DNA of 64,000 nucleotides from Streptomyces alfalfae (GCF_004127445.1 NZ_QEXM01000003.1:171201-235200), one strand, 5' to 3'. Positions 17,279-26,243 are shown, numbered from the stretch's first letter. Translations and numbers: made by a program. Notes: a model not told the origin generated them from the letters alone.

Positions 17279-18682
17279 GTGACCGCCGACCGTGCCGAAG
17301 GGCTCGCGCGCTCCGCCCGCGCGCTGGCCGCGGGAGAGGTGTCGTCGCGGGAGCTGACCGAGCGCGCCCTGGCCAGGATCGAGGCGGCGCGGACCACGCT
17401 GAACGCCTTCAAGCGGGTGCGGCCGGACGCCGCGCTCGCCGAGGCGGACGCCGCCGACCGGGAACTGGCGAAAGGCGGTCCCTTCGACGGCCGGCCGCTG
17501 CTCGGTGTGCCGCTGGCCGTGAAGGACGACATGGACGTGGCGGGCGAGCCGACCGCGTTCGGCTGCCGGGGCGAGTTCCCGCCGCAGGCCGAGGACTGCG
17601 AGGCGGTGCGCAGGCTGGGGGCGGCCGGCGCGGTCGTCGTCGGCAAGACCAACACCTGCGAGCTCGGCCAGTGGCCGTTCACCGAGGGCCCCGGCTTCGG
17701 CGACACCCGCAACCCGTGGCACACCGCCCACACGCCCGGCGGCTCCTCGGGCGGCTCGGCGGCGGCGGTCGCCGCGGGCCTCGTGCCCGCCGCCCTCGGC
17801 TCCGACGGGGCGGGGTCGGTGCGCATCCCGGCGGCCTGGACGCATCTGGTGGGGATCAAGCCGCAGCGGGGCCGGATCTCGACGTGGCCGTGGGCCGAGG
17901 CGTTCCACGGGATCACCGTCAACGGCCCGCTCGCCAGGACCGTCGCGGACGCGGCGCTGCTGCTGGACGCGGCGAGCGGCAACCACCGGGGCGACCCGCA
18001 CCGGCCGCCCGCCGTGCGCGCGGCCGACGCGGCGACGCGGGACCCGGGGCGGCTGCGGATCGCGCTCTCCCTGCGCATGCCGTTCACGGGGACGCCCAAG
18101 CGGCTGCACCCGGCGGTGCGGCGGCGCGTCCTCGCGCTCGCGGACCGCCTCGCCGCGCTCGGGCACGACGTGGCGGAGGCCGACCCGGCCTACGGCCGGA
18201 TCGGCCTGGCCTTCGTGCCGCGCGCCACGGCGGGCATCGCCGAGTGGGCGCGGCGCGTGCCGGACGCCGCGCTCCTCGACCGGCGCACGCGCGAGGCGGC
18301 GCGGACGGGGCGGCTGCTGGGCGGCGCCCCGCTGCGGCTCGCCCGCCGCTCGGAGGCGGCGCTGCACCGCAGGGTGGGCGCCGTCTTCTCGGCGTACGAC
18401 GTGGTGCTCACGCCGACCACGGCCACGCCCCCGCCGCGCGTCGGCGCCCTGGCGGACCTGAGCGGCTGGCGCACCGACCTGGCGATGATCGCGGCCTGCC
18501 CCTACGCCTGGCCGTGGAACGTGCTGGGCTGGCCGGGCGTCAACGTCCCCGCGGGGCTCGTGCCCGGCGGCCTCCCGGTCGGCGCCCAGCTCCTCGGGCC
18601 CGCGCACAGCGAACCGCTCCTGATCTCCCTCGCCGCCCAGCTGGAGGCGGACCAGCGGTGGCACGAGCGGTGGCCCGGGTGA
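17279..18682 (+). CDS. Amidase signature family enzyme
   Basis: A 467-residue member of the amidase signature family (GatA-like fold). The Ser-cisSer-Lys triad elements are visible: the Lys in GVPLAVKDDMDV, the Gly/Ser-rich loop GGSSGGSAAAVAAGL and the nucleophile block GSDGAGSVRIPAAW. The GTG at 17279 is chosen because GGAGG ends six bases before it; the frame is open farther upstream but overlaps the divergent LacI start region. It hydrolyses an amide of unknown identity. It lacks the GatA tRNA-specific context (no gatB or gatC nearby). Divergent LacI control is possible. Confidence 0.87.
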   Translation: MTADRAEGLARSARALAAGEVSSRELTERALARIEAARTTLNAFKRVRPDAALAEADAADRELAKGGPFDGRPLLGVPLAVKDDMDVAGEPTAFGCRGEFPPQAEDCEAVRRLGAAGAVVVGKTNTCELGQWPFTEGPGFGDTRNPWHTAHTPGGSSGGSAAAVAAGLVPAALGSDGAGSVRIPAAWTHLVGIKPQRGRISTWPWAEAFHGITVNGPLARTVADAALLLDAASGNHRGDPHRPPAVRAADAATRDPGRLRIALSLRMPFTGTPKRLHPAVRRRVLALADRLAALGHDVAEADPAYGRIGLAFVPRATAGIAEWARRVPDAALLDRRTREAARTGRLLGGAPLRLARRSEAALHRRVGAVFSAYDVVLTPTTATPPPRVGALADLSGWRTDLAMIAACPYAWPWNVLGWPGVNVPAGLVPGGLPVGAQLLGPAHSEPLLISLAAQLEADQRWHERWPG

Positions 18683-18717
18683 CCGCTCCCCGCCTGCGGG
18701 GACCCCGCCGTTCGTGA

Positions 18718-18737
18718 ACGCGTGGTGAGCCACGCGT
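18718..18737. repeat. Perfect inverted repeat upstream of egtA
   Basis: ACGCGTGG at 18718-18725, loop TGAG, then CCACGCGT at 18730-18737. It lies 35 bases after the amidase stop and 115 bases before egtA. It could be a terminator stem or a regulator-binding palindrome; it lacks a T-tract. Confidence 0.45.
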
Positions 18738-18852
18738 GGCGGGCGGCCCAACAGACGCTCCCGGTGCGGAATCGGCCAGGGGGGCACTCTTGTGCGGAGC
18801 GGCTGAAGGGTTTTGGGTATATCGAGCACTTCTCGAAGGGAAGGATCTCCGC

Positions 18853-20181
18853 ATGTCCGAGGGAGACTGTACGAAGCACCGTCCGCCGCCCCGCATCAAG
18901 GCGGCGGACGCGGTGACCGAGGCCGAGGTGGAGGCGCTGATCCGCGGCATCTGCTTCAAGACGGGCCCGCCCCGCGCCGTCGGCGTGGAGCTGGAATGGC
19001 TGGTCCATGAGCCGGGGCAGCCCCATCTGCCCGTCTCCGCCGCCCGCCTCGAAGCGGCCCTGGCCGCACTGCGGGCCCTGCCCCTCACCTCCCCCCTCAC
19101 CGTCGAACCCGGCGGCCAGCTGGAGCTCAGCTCGCTGCCCGCCGCCTCACTGACGGAGTGCGTGACGGCCGTCCGGGCCGATCTCGAAGCCGTCCGGCGC
19201 ACCTTGCACTCCCATCGCCTCACCCTCAGCGGTTACGGCGCCGACCCGTGGCGGCCGCCGGTACGGGTGCTGCGCGAGCCCCGCTACGACGCGCTCGAAG
19301 CCTCCCTGGACCGCGGCGGCCCCGCCGGGCGGCGCATGATGTGCTCCACGGCGTCCGTGCAGATCTGCCTGGACGCGGGGCACGAGGAACCGGGCCCGCT
19401 GGGGTACGCGCGCCGCTGGCGCCTGGCGCATCTGCTCGGGCCCGTCCTGGTCGCCTCGTTCGCCAACTCGCCGCTGTCGGAGGGCCGTCCCACCGGCTGG
19501 CGCTCCACGCGGCAGGCCGTGTGGGCGGGCATCGTGCCCGGCAGGTCGGGCGCCCCGCCGCTGGACGGGGAGCCGCGCGAGGCCTGGGCGCGGCACGTCA
19601 TGGACGCGCCGGTCATGTGCGTCAGGACCACGGAGTCGGACGGGCCGTGGAGCGTCCCGGACGGGCTCTCCTTACGCTCCTGGGTCCGTTCGGCCGAGCC
19701 GAGACCCCCGACCCGCGACGATCTCGACTACCACCTGACCACGCTGTTCCCGCCGGTCAGGGCCCGCGGCCACCTGGAGCTGCGCATGGTCGACGCCCAG
19801 CCGGGCGAGGACGGCTGGATCGTGCCGCTGGCCGTGACGGCCGCCCTCTTCGACGATCCGGAGGCCGCGGAGACCGCCTACCGGACCGTCAAGCCGCTGG
19901 CCGAGCGCGACGGGCCGCCGGGTTCCGGCACCGGGCCGCACAGCCCGCTCTGGCTGGACGCCGCGCGTCACGGGCCCGCCGACGCGGAGCTGCGCGAGGC
20001 CGCCGTCACCTGCTTCGCCGCCGCGGGCGACGCGCTGGCCCGGATGGGCGCCGACACGTCCGTGCGGGACGCCGTCGCCACGTACGCCGAGCAGTACGTC
20101 GCCCGGGGCCGCTGCCCCGCCGACGACCTGCTCGACGCCTCACTGCCGCACGACGCCACGGGGAAGGACACCCACCGATGA
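18853..20181 (+). CDS. egtA: Ergothioneine biosynthesis glutamate-cysteine ligase EgtA
   Basis: A 442-residue GCS2-family ligase that forms gamma-glutamylcysteine, the sulfur donor for EgtB. The ATP-grasp-like GCS signature is visible as GVELEWLVHE, with further family blocks MMCSTASVQICLD and LELRMVDAQPGEDGW. It is the first gene of egtABCD and its stop overlaps the egtB start (ATGA). The order and coupling make the assignment firm. The ATG at 18853 follows AAGGATC; the raw open frame upstream begins inside the intergenic region. It differs clearly from the YbdK-type ligase at 4.9 kb. Confidence 0.93.
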   Translation: MSEGDCTKHRPPPRIKAADAVTEAEVEALIRGICFKTGPPRAVGVELEWLVHEPGQPHLPVSAARLEAALAALRALPLTSPLTVEPGGQLELSSLPAASLTECVTAVRADLEAVRRTLHSHRLTLSGYGADPWRPPVRVLREPRYDALEASLDRGGPAGRRMMCSTASVQICLDAGHEEPGPLGYARRWRLAHLLGPVLVASFANSPLSEGRPTGWRSTRQAVWAGIVPGRSGAPPLDGEPREAWARHVMDAPVMCVRTTESDGPWSVPDGLSLRSWVRSAEPRPPTRDDLDYHLTTLFPPVRARGHLELRMVDAQPGEDGWIVPLAVTAALFDDPEAAETAYRTVKPLAERDGPPGSGTGPHSPLWLDAARHGPADAELREAAVTCFAAAGDALARMGADTSVRDAVATYAEQYVARGRCPADDLLDASLPHDATGKDTHR

Positions 20182-21521
20182 CCGGGCCGAGCACCGAACC
20201 CGACGTCCTCAAGGAACGCGCGCTCGCCGCCCTCCTGACGGCGCGGCAGCGCACCGCCGCCCTGACCGACTGCGTCGAGGACGGCGAACTGACCGCACAG
20301 CACTCACCGCTGATGTCCCCGCTCGTCTGGGACCTCGCGCACATAGGCAACCAGGAGGAGCAGTGGCTGCTGCGCGCGGTCGCGGGCCGCGACGCCATGC
20401 GGCCCGAGATCGACTCGTTGTACGACGCCTTCGAGCACCCGCGCGCCGAACGGCCGAGCCTGCCGCTGCTCGCCCCCGGTGAGGCCCGCGGCTACGCGGC
20501 CGAGGTGCGCGGGCGCGCCCTGGACGTGCTGGAGGCGACGCCGTTCCGGGGCACCGCGCTCACCGAGGCCGGCTTCGCCTTCGGGATGATCGCGCAGCAC
20601 GAGCAGCAGCACGACGAGACGATGCTCATCACCCACCAGCTCCGCTCGGGCCCGGCCGTGCTCACCGCCCCCGACCCGCTGCCGGGTCCGCCCTTCACCG
20701 GACCGGCGGAAGTCCTCGTCCCCGGCGGCCCGTTCACGATGGGCACGTCCACCGAGCCGTGGGCCCTGGACAACGAACGCCCCGCGCACCGCCGTCTCGT
20801 GCCGCCCTTCTTCATCGACACCACGCCGGTGACGAACGCCGCGTACCAGCGTTTCATCGACGACGGCGGCTACGACGAGATCCGCTGGTGGACGCCCGAG
20901 GGCTGGGCGATGGTCCGGAAGAACGCGCTGCGCGCGCCGCTCTTCTGGCGCCGGGAGGGCGGGCAGTGGCTGCGGCGCCGCTTCGGGACCACCGAGCCGG
21001 TGCCCGCCGACGAACCCGTCCTGCACGTGAGCTGGTACGAGGCGGACGCCTACGCGCGCTGGGCGGGCCGGCGCCTGCCCACCGAGGAGGAGTGGGAGAA
21101 GGCCGCACGGCACGACCCGGCGACGGGCCGCTCCCTGCGCTACCCCTGGGGCGACGAGGACCCCACGCCCGAGCGGGCCAACCTGGGCCAGCGCCACCTG
21201 CGCCCCGCCCCGGCGGGGAGCTACCCGGCGGGCGCGTCACCGCTCGGCGTGCGCCAGCTCATCGGCGACGTGTGGGAGTGGACGTCCAGCGGCTTCCTGC
21301 CCTACCCGGGGTTCGCCGCCTTCCCCTACCGGGAGTACTCCGACGTGTTCTTCGGCGGCGACTACAAGGTGCTGCGCGGCGGCGCGTTCTCGGTGGACGC
21401 GGTGGCCTGCCGCGGCACGTTCCGCAACTGGGACCACCCGGTGCGGCGGCAGATCTTCTCCGGCTTCCGCACGGCCCGCGACGCCGGCCCCGCCGAGACC
21501 CCGGACCCGGTGGTGGGCTGA
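20178..21521 (+). CDS. egtB: Ergothioneine sulfoxide synthase EgtB
   Basis: A 447-residue non-heme iron enzyme that joins gamma-glutamylcysteine to hercynine with O2. The N-terminal DinB-like domain supplies the iron ligands: a His in LAHIGNQEEQW and the HxxxH pair in QHEQQHDET. The C-terminal formylglycine-generating-enzyme-like (sulfatase-modifying factor) domain begins at about residue 175 with VPGGPFTMGT and ends with VLRGGAFS and RTARDAG. Both domains have normal length. It overlaps egtA by four bases and egtC by one base (TGATG). Confidence 0.95.
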   Translation: MTGPSTEPDVLKERALAALLTARQRTAALTDCVEDGELTAQHSPLMSPLVWDLAHIGNQEEQWLLRAVAGRDAMRPEIDSLYDAFEHPRAERPSLPLLAPGEARGYAAEVRGRALDVLEATPFRGTALTEAGFAFGMIAQHEQQHDETMLITHQLRSGPAVLTAPDPLPGPPFTGPAEVLVPGGPFTMGTSTEPWALDNERPAHRRLVPPFFIDTTPVTNAAYQRFIDDGGYDEIRWWTPEGWAMVRKNALRAPLFWRREGGQWLRRRFGTTEPVPADEPVLHVSWYEADAYARWAGRRLPTEEEWEKAARHDPATGRSLRYPWGDEDPTPERANLGQRHLRPAPAGSYPAGASPLGVRQLIGDVWEWTSSGFLPYPGFAAFPYREYSDVFFGGDYKVLRGGAFSVDAVACRGTFRNWDHPVRRQIFSGFRTARDAGPAETPDPVVG

Positions 21522-22276
21522 TGTGCCGCCATCTCGCTTTCCTCGGCCCGCCGCAGCCGCTGGGAAGCCTCATCGTCGCGCCCCCGCACGGCCTGTACCG
21601 GCAGTCGTGGGCGCCCCGGCGCCAGCGCCACGGCACCGTCAACGCCGACGGCTTCGGGGTCGGCTGGTACGCCGAAGGCGACCCGGAGCCCGCCCGCTAC
21701 CGGCGCGCGGGACCGATCTGGGCCGACGGCTCCTTCGCCGACCTCGCCCGGGTCGTACGCTCCGGGGCGCTCCTCGCCGCGGTGCGCGACGCCACCGAGG
21801 CGGGCGCGGACGGCGAGGCCGCGGCGGCTCCCTTCGCGGCCGGACGCTGGCTGTTCAGTCACAACGGCGCGGTGACGGGCTGGCCGCGCTCGCTCGCCCC
21901 GCTCTCCCGGGGCCTGCCGCCCGACGAACTGCTCTCCATGGAGGCGCGCTGCGACTCCGCGCTGGTGTGGGCCCTCGTCCTCAACCGGCTGCGGCGCGGC
22001 GACGACGAGGCGCGGGCGCTGGCCGACACCGTCCGCGAGGTCGCCGCGGCGGCCCCGGGCTCCCGCCTCAACCTCCTGCTCACCGGCGGCGACACGATCG
22101 CCGCGACCGCCTGGGGCGACACCCTGTGGTACCTCGCCGAACCAGGACGCCGCACCGTCGTCGCCTCCGAGCCCTACGACGACGACCCCCACTGGCGCGA
22201 GGTGCCCGACCGCACCCTGCTCGCCGCGAGCCGCACCGACGTACTGCTGACACCGCTCAAGGAGCCTTCCGCGTGA
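21521..22276 (+). CDS. egtC: Ergothioneine gamma-glutamyl amidohydrolase EgtC
   Basis: A 251-residue class II glutamine amidotransferase-fold hydrolase. The N-terminal nucleophile is Cys2 (MCRHLAFLG), freed by Met removal. The family blocks NADGFGVGWY and the oxyanion loop LFSHNGAV are present. It removes the gamma-glutamyl group from the EgtB sulfoxide product. Its start shares a base with the egtB stop and its stop overlaps egtD (GTGA), which indicates coupled translation. Confidence 0.94.
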   Translation: MCRHLAFLGPPQPLGSLIVAPPHGLYRQSWAPRRQRHGTVNADGFGVGWYAEGDPEPARYRRAGPIWADGSFADLARVVRSGALLAAVRDATEAGADGEAAAAPFAAGRWLFSHNGAVTGWPRSLAPLSRGLPPDELLSMEARCDSALVWALVLNRLRRGDDEARALADTVREVAAAAPGSRLNLLLTGGDTIAATAWGDTLWYLAEPGRRTVVASEPYDDDPHWREVPDRTLLAASRTDVLLTPLKEPSA

Positions 22277-23235
22277 GCCCGTTCCTGCTGACCCGCACCC
22301 TGCCCGAGGACGCCACCGGGGCCGCCCTGCGCGCCGATGTCCTGCACGGCCTGGGCCGCACGCCCAAGACGCTGCCGCCCAAGTGGTTCTACGACGCGCG
22401 CGGCAGCGTCCTCTTCGAGGAGATCACCGCCCTGCCCGAGTACTACCCGACGCGCGCCGAGCGCGAGATCCTGGTCGCCAGGGCCGCCGAGATCGCGCGG
22501 ATCACCGGCGCCCGGACGCTGGTGGAGCTGGGCTCCGGTTCGTCGGAGAAGACCCGCCATCTGATCGACGCCATGGAGACCCTGCACACCTACGTCCCCG
22601 TGGACGTCAGCGAGAGCGCGCTGACCGGGGCCGCGAACACCCTGCTCGCCCAGCGGCCCTCGCTCGCCGTGCACGCCCTGATCGCCGACTTCACCCGCGG
22701 CCTCGCGCTTCCGGGCACGCCGGGGCCGCGGCTCGTGGCGTTCCTCGGCGGCACGATCGGCAACCTGCTGCCCGCCGAGCGTGCGGCGTTCCTCGCCTCC
22801 GTACGCGACCTCCTCTCCCCCGGCGACGCGCTGCTGCTCGGCACGGACCTGGTCAAGGACCCCTCGGTGCTCGTCTCGGCCTACGACGACCGCTCGGGCG
22901 TGACGGCCGCGTTCAACAAGAACGTGCTCGCGGTCATGGACCGCGAACTCGGCGCCGACTTCGATCCGGACGCCTTCGAGCACGTCGCCGCCTGGGACGC
23001 GGAGAACGAGTGGATCGAGATGCGGCTGCGCTCCACCGTCCACCAGACGGTGAAGATCGCCGCGCTCGACCTGGCCGTCGACTTCGCCGAGGGCGAGGAG
23101 CTGCGCACGGAGATCTCGGCCAAGTTCCGGCAGGGGGGCGTGCGCACCGAACTGGCCGCGGCGGGACTCCACCTGGACCACTGGTGGACCGACGACAGGG
23201 GCCGCTTCGCCCTGTCGCTGAGCACGGCCGCGTAA
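22273..23235 (+). CDS. egtD: L-histidine N-alpha-methyltransferase EgtD
   Basis: A 320-residue SAM-dependent methyltransferase that trimethylates histidine to hercynine, the first committed ergothioneine intermediate. The family blocks are PPKWFYDARGS near the N-terminus, SAM motif I LVELGSGSSEKT, and FLGGTIGNL. It starts at a GTG overlapping the egtC stop. It is the last gene of the operon, which ends at the hairpin at 23256-23283. No egtE (PLP C-S lyase) follows; that step must be encoded elsewhere or be done by another lyase. Confidence 0.95.
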   Translation: MSPFLLTRTLPEDATGAALRADVLHGLGRTPKTLPPKWFYDARGSVLFEEITALPEYYPTRAEREILVARAAEIARITGARTLVELGSGSSEKTRHLIDAMETLHTYVPVDVSESALTGAANTLLAQRPSLAVHALIADFTRGLALPGTPGPRLVAFLGGTIGNLLPAERAAFLASVRDLLSPGDALLLGTDLVKDPSVLVSAYDDRSGVTAAFNKNVLAVMDRELGADFDPDAFEHVAAWDAENEWIEMRLRSTVHQTVKIAALDLAVDFAEGEELRTEISAKFRQGGVRTELAAAGLHLDHWWTDDRGRFALSLSTAA

Positions 23236-23255
23236 CGGCGGAGAGCCGCACGGGT

Positions 23256-23283
23256 TCCGGCCCCGCCCCCCGGCGGGGCCGGA
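23256..23283. terminator. Bidirectional hairpin terminator
   Basis: A 12-bp perfect stem (TCCGGCCCCGCC at 23256-23267 with GGCGGGGCCGGA at 23272-23283, 4-base loop) lies between the convergent egtD and sugar-binding protein genes, 21 bases after the egtD stop. Confidence 0.75.
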
Positions 23284-23289
23284 CGCGCG

Positions 23290-24579
23290 TCACATGCTGC
23301 CGACGCCGAGCTCCTTGGTGATGCGGTCGGAGGCCTTGCGGGCCTCGGCCGCCGGGTCGCCGCCCATGAGGACCGCGGACATGTAGCCCTTGATGGGGTT
23401 GTCGGCCTCGACGGCCGCCCAGCGGGGCGAGTTGGGCGTCGCCCGGCCGTTCGCCGCGCCCGCGGCCATGGCCGCCGCGCCCTCCTGGCCGGAGACGGCC
23501 GGGGCCAGCTTCGCCTTGTTCGGCACGTAGTCCATGGTCCGCGCCAGGTCGGTCTGCCACTTCTTGCCCTGGAGCGCCTCGATCACCGCGACCGCGCCCT
23601 TGTGGTCGTCGCTGCGCTCGGGCACCACGAAGTCGGAGCCGCCGGTGAACACCGCGCCGGGCTCGTCCGCCTTCTTGCCAGGGACGGGGAAGTAGCCGAG
23701 CTTCCCCTTAAGGGCGGGGTTCTTCTCCTCGATGAGCCGCGCCGCTCCGGGCACCGCGATGATCTGGGCGACGTCGCCCTTGGCGAAGACGCCGGCCTGC
23801 GGCGGGTGTTCCTCGTCGGCGTCGCGCGGGCCGCGGCCGAGCGCCTGGAGGCGCTGGTAGAAGTCCATGCCCCGCAGGGCCGCGGGCGTGTGCAGGCTGC
23901 CGCGCCAGTCGCCGGACGACTCCTTGGTCTCCGTGGCGAGGTCGCCGCCCTCGTCCCAGATGAACCCGGCCAGCGTGTACCAGTCCTGGCCCGCCAGATA
24001 GATGCCCTGGTCACCGCCGGTGTTCAGCTTCTGGGTGGCCGCCAGCCACTCCGCGCGGGTGCGGGGCGGGCGGGTGATGCCGGCCTTCGCGAAGAGGTCC
24101 TTGTTGTAGATCACCACGCGGTTGGCGGCGTACCAGGGGATGCCGTACTGGGCGCCGTCGTAGCGGCCGGGTTCGGCGAGGCCGGGCAGCCAGTCGTCCA
24201 TGCCGAAGTCACGCGCGGACTCCAGCGTGAGGTCGTACAGGCCGCCCTGCTCGACGTACTGCGCCACCTGCGTGTTGCCCACCTCGATGACCTCGGGGCC
24301 GGCCCCGTCGGAGGACTTGAGCGCCTTCTTGACCTTGGTGGTGATGCCGTTCCACTCCTGGACGCGGATGTCCAGGCTGATGTCGTCGTGCTCCTTCTCG
24401 AAGCCCTCGGTGAAGCGCTCGACGAACTCCGGCGACGCGCTGCCCTTCATCAGCCAGACGGTGACGGTCCTGCGGTCCTCGCCCCCGGGCAGCAGCCGGC
24501 ACCCGCCCAGCAGGACGGTGGAGGAGAGGGCGAGCGCCAAGGGCATGACGGCGCGACGGTGCGGCTTCACGTGGGTCAC
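23290..24579 (-). CDS. Extracellular sugar-binding lipoprotein of an ABC importer (orphan)
   Basis: A 429-residue family 1 extracellular solute-binding protein. The signal sequence ends in the lipobox LLGGC at about residue 27, so it is a membrane-anchored lipoprotein. TVTVWLMKGSASPEF starts the mature fold, and the sugar-binding hinge block GVFAKGDVAQIIAVPG is visible. Such proteins deliver sugars or oligosaccharides to MalFG-type permeases. No permease or ATPase gene is next to it: the gene downstream is egtD on the other strand. The start is a GTG at 24579; another GTG nine bases downstream is also possible. A perfect palindrome 76 bases upstream suggests repressor control. Confidence 0.88.
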   Translation of the reverse strand: MTHVKPHRRAVMPLALALSSTVLLGGCRLLPGGEDRRTVTVWLMKGSASPEFVERFTEGFEKEHDDISLDIRVQEWNGITTKVKKALKSSDGAGPEVIEVGNTQVAQYVEQGGLYDLTLESARDFGMDDWLPGLAEPGRYDGAQYGIPWYAANRVVIYNKDLFAKAGITRPPRTRAEWLAATQKLNTGGDQGIYLAGQDWYTLAGFIWDEGGDLATETKESSGDWRGSLHTPAALRGMDFYQRLQALGRGPRDADEEHPPQAGVFAKGDVAQIIAVPGAARLIEEKNPALKGKLGYFPVPGKKADEPGAVFTGGSDFVVPERSDDHKGAVAVIEALQGKKWQTDLARTMDYVPNKAKLAPAVSGQEGAAAMAAGAANGRATPNSPRWAAVEADNPIKGYMSAVLMGGDPAAEARKASDRITKELGVGSM

Positions 24580-24654
24580 TTTCTGCCTGCGGACAGGGGA
24601 AGGTCGGCCCGACGTGGGGGATGAGCGGATGGCTCGAACGGGTACGGCTGAATC

Positions 24655-24668
24655 TTGGTATGTACCAA
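24655..24668. promoter_or_regulatory. Candidate repressor operator (14-bp palindrome)
   Basis: TTGGTATGTACCAA is a perfect palindrome in the spacer between the divergent sugar-binding protein and dodecin genes, 76 bases before the former. GGT-N-ACC half-sites of this type are typical of GntR-family operators that control sugar uptake in Streptomyces. The regulator is not in the window. Confidence 0.5.
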
Positions 24669-24773
24669 AGAGCCGGTCAAGGGGGGTTCGTCATCTCGCG
24701 CGTCGGGACGGGCTGGGGCACGGTGGAGTGACGTACGCCACGACACCACCGCACGGCCGGGAGGAACCCTGAC

Positions 24774-24995
24774 ATGTCGGACCACACCTACCGCGTCACC
24801 GAGATCTACGGCACCTCGCACGAAGGCGTCGACCAGGCGATCCGCAACGGCATCTCCCGCGCCTCGCAGACCCTGCGCGGCCTGGACTGGTTCGAGGTCA
24901 CCCAGATCCGCGGCCACATCGAGGACGGCCAGATCCGGCACTACCAGGTGGGCCTCAAGGTCGGCTTCCGCCTGGAGGACGGCGACGGCGCCTGA
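24774..24995 (+). CDS. Dodecin flavin-binding protein
   Basis: A 73-residue dodecin. The family pattern is complete: TYRVTEIYGTS, the helix GVDQAIRNGISRASQTLR, the flavin-stacking Trp in LDWFEV, and the strand VGLKVGFRLE. Dodecins assemble as dodecamers that store or quench FMN, riboflavin or related flavins. GGGAGGA lies about 8 bases before the ATG. It is divergent from the sugar-binding protein and precedes the luciferase-like monooxygenase on the same strand, separated by 69 bases. Confidence 0.94.
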   Translation: MSDHTYRVTEIYGTSHEGVDQAIRNGISRASQTLRGLDWFEVTQIRGHIEDGQIRHYQVGLKVGFRLEDGDGA

Positions 24996-25064
24996 CCTCC
25001 GCGCGGACGGCGGCCCCGCAGGGCGGGGCGGTAATCTTGCCGGGCGCCGGGTGTTGAACCTGTC

Positions 25065-26243
25065 GTGAGCTCAGTGATCGCGGCGACCCGCTTCTCCGTC
25101 CTGGACCGCTCGCGCACCCGTGAGGGGCACGAGGGCCCCGAGGCCCTGCGCGACACCGTGCGCCTGGCGCAGGAGATCGAAAGATACGGCTACCACCGGT
25201 TCTGGGTCAGCGAGCACCACGGTGTGCCCGGGGTCGCGGGCTCCGCGCCCACGGTCCTCGCGGCGGCCGTCGCCTCGGCCACCCGCATCATCCGGGTCGG
25301 CACGGGCGGCGTCATGCTGCCGAACCACCGGCCGCTCGTGGTGGCCGAGCAGTTCGGCGTCCTCGAATCGCTGTTCCCCGGCCGCGTCGACATGGGGCTC
25401 GGCCGCTCCGTGGGGTTCACGGACGGGGTGCGCAAGGCGCTCGGGCGCGGCAAGCACGACGCCGAGGACTTCGCGGCGCTCCTCGCCGAGCTGCTGGCCT
25501 GGTTCCGCGGGACGTCGGGCACCGGCGTGCGCGCCCGCCCGGCCGAGGGGCTCACCGTCCCGCCGTTCGTCCTCGCCGTGGGCGAGGGAGCCGCCATCGC
25601 CGCGGAGGCCGGGCTTCCGCTGGTCATCGGGGACATCAGGAACCGCGAGAAGATGCTGCGCGGCATCGACACCTACCGCCGCTCCTTCCGCCCTTCGCCC
25701 TGGAGCGCCGAACCGTACGTCGTCGTCGCGGGCACCGTCGCGGTCGCCGCCGGCGAGGAGGAGGCGCGCCGGCTGCTCATGCCGGAGGCCTGGTCGATGG
25801 CGTACTCCCGGACGCACGGCACGTTCCCGCCGCTCCCCACGGCCGAGCGCGTGGAGTCGCTGACGATGACCGACAAGGAGCGCGGGCTGTACGAGGCGGG
25901 GCTGCGGGGCCACGTGCACGGCACGGAGGAGCAGGTCGCCGACGTTCTTGAGCGGGTCATCAAGGAGAGCGGCGCCCAGGAGGTCATGGTGACCACCAGC
26001 ACGCACGACAGGGAGGGCCTGCTCGACTCCTTCCGGCGTCTGGCCCGTGTCGCGGAGCTGCCCGCAGCCCCTGAGACCCCCGAGGGGCCCCGTCCGCGTC
26101 GCCCGCCGGAACCGGCCCGGAGCGGCGCGGACGGGCGCGGTGCTCCCGGAGGTCCGGGGGAAGATCCCCCGGGAGCACCGCGGTCTCAGGTGGTGGCCAG
26201 CGCCTCGGTCGGGGGCAGCCGCGCCGCCCGCACGGCCGGGTAG
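25065..26243 (+). CDS. Luciferase-like (LLM class) flavin monooxygenase with extended tail
   Basis: A 392-residue member of the bacterial luciferase-like family (MsnO8-type). The body, to about residue 335, is a single flavin-dependent TIM barrel: YHRFWVSEHHG near the N-terminus, RIIRVGTGGVMLPNH, the PGRVDMGLGRSVG block, and the C-terminal HGTEEQVADVLE region. It should use reduced FMN to oxidise an unknown substrate. The last 57 or so residues are a low-complexity Pro/Gly/Arg tail. This tail is translated through a terminator-like hairpin and overlaps the end of the convergent ABC permease gene by 58 bases. A lost stop codon near residue 335 would explain it. The start is a GTG without a clear ribosome site. 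Confidence 0.85.
   Translation: MSSVIAATRFSVLDRSRTREGHEGPEALRDTVRLAQEIERYGYHRFWVSEHHGVPGVAGSAPTVLAAAVASATRIIRVGTGGVMLPNHRPLVVAEQFGVLESLFPGRVDMGLGRSVGFTDGVRKALGRGKHDAEDFAALLAELLAWFRGTSGTGVRARPAEGLTVPPFVLAVGEGAAIAAEAGLPLVIGDIRNREKMLRGIDTYRRSFRPSPWSAEPYVVVAGTVAVAAGEEEARRLLMPEAWSMAYSRTHGTFPPLPTAERVESLTMTDKERGLYEAGLRGHVHGTEEQVADVLERVIKESGAQEVMVTTSTHDREGLLDSFRRLARVAELPAAPETPEGPRPRRPPEPARSGADGRGAPGGPGEDPPGAPRSQVVASASVGGSRAARTAG
26139..26179. terminator. Hairpin terminator inside the monooxygenase reading frame
   Basis: The outer stem GGTGCTCCCGG at 26139-26149 pairs with CCGGGAGCACC at 26169-26179. An inner alternative stem, GGGGGA with TCCCCC, lies in the loop region. It sits 6 bases from the stop of the convergent permease gene and probably ends both transcripts. 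Confidence 0.65.
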
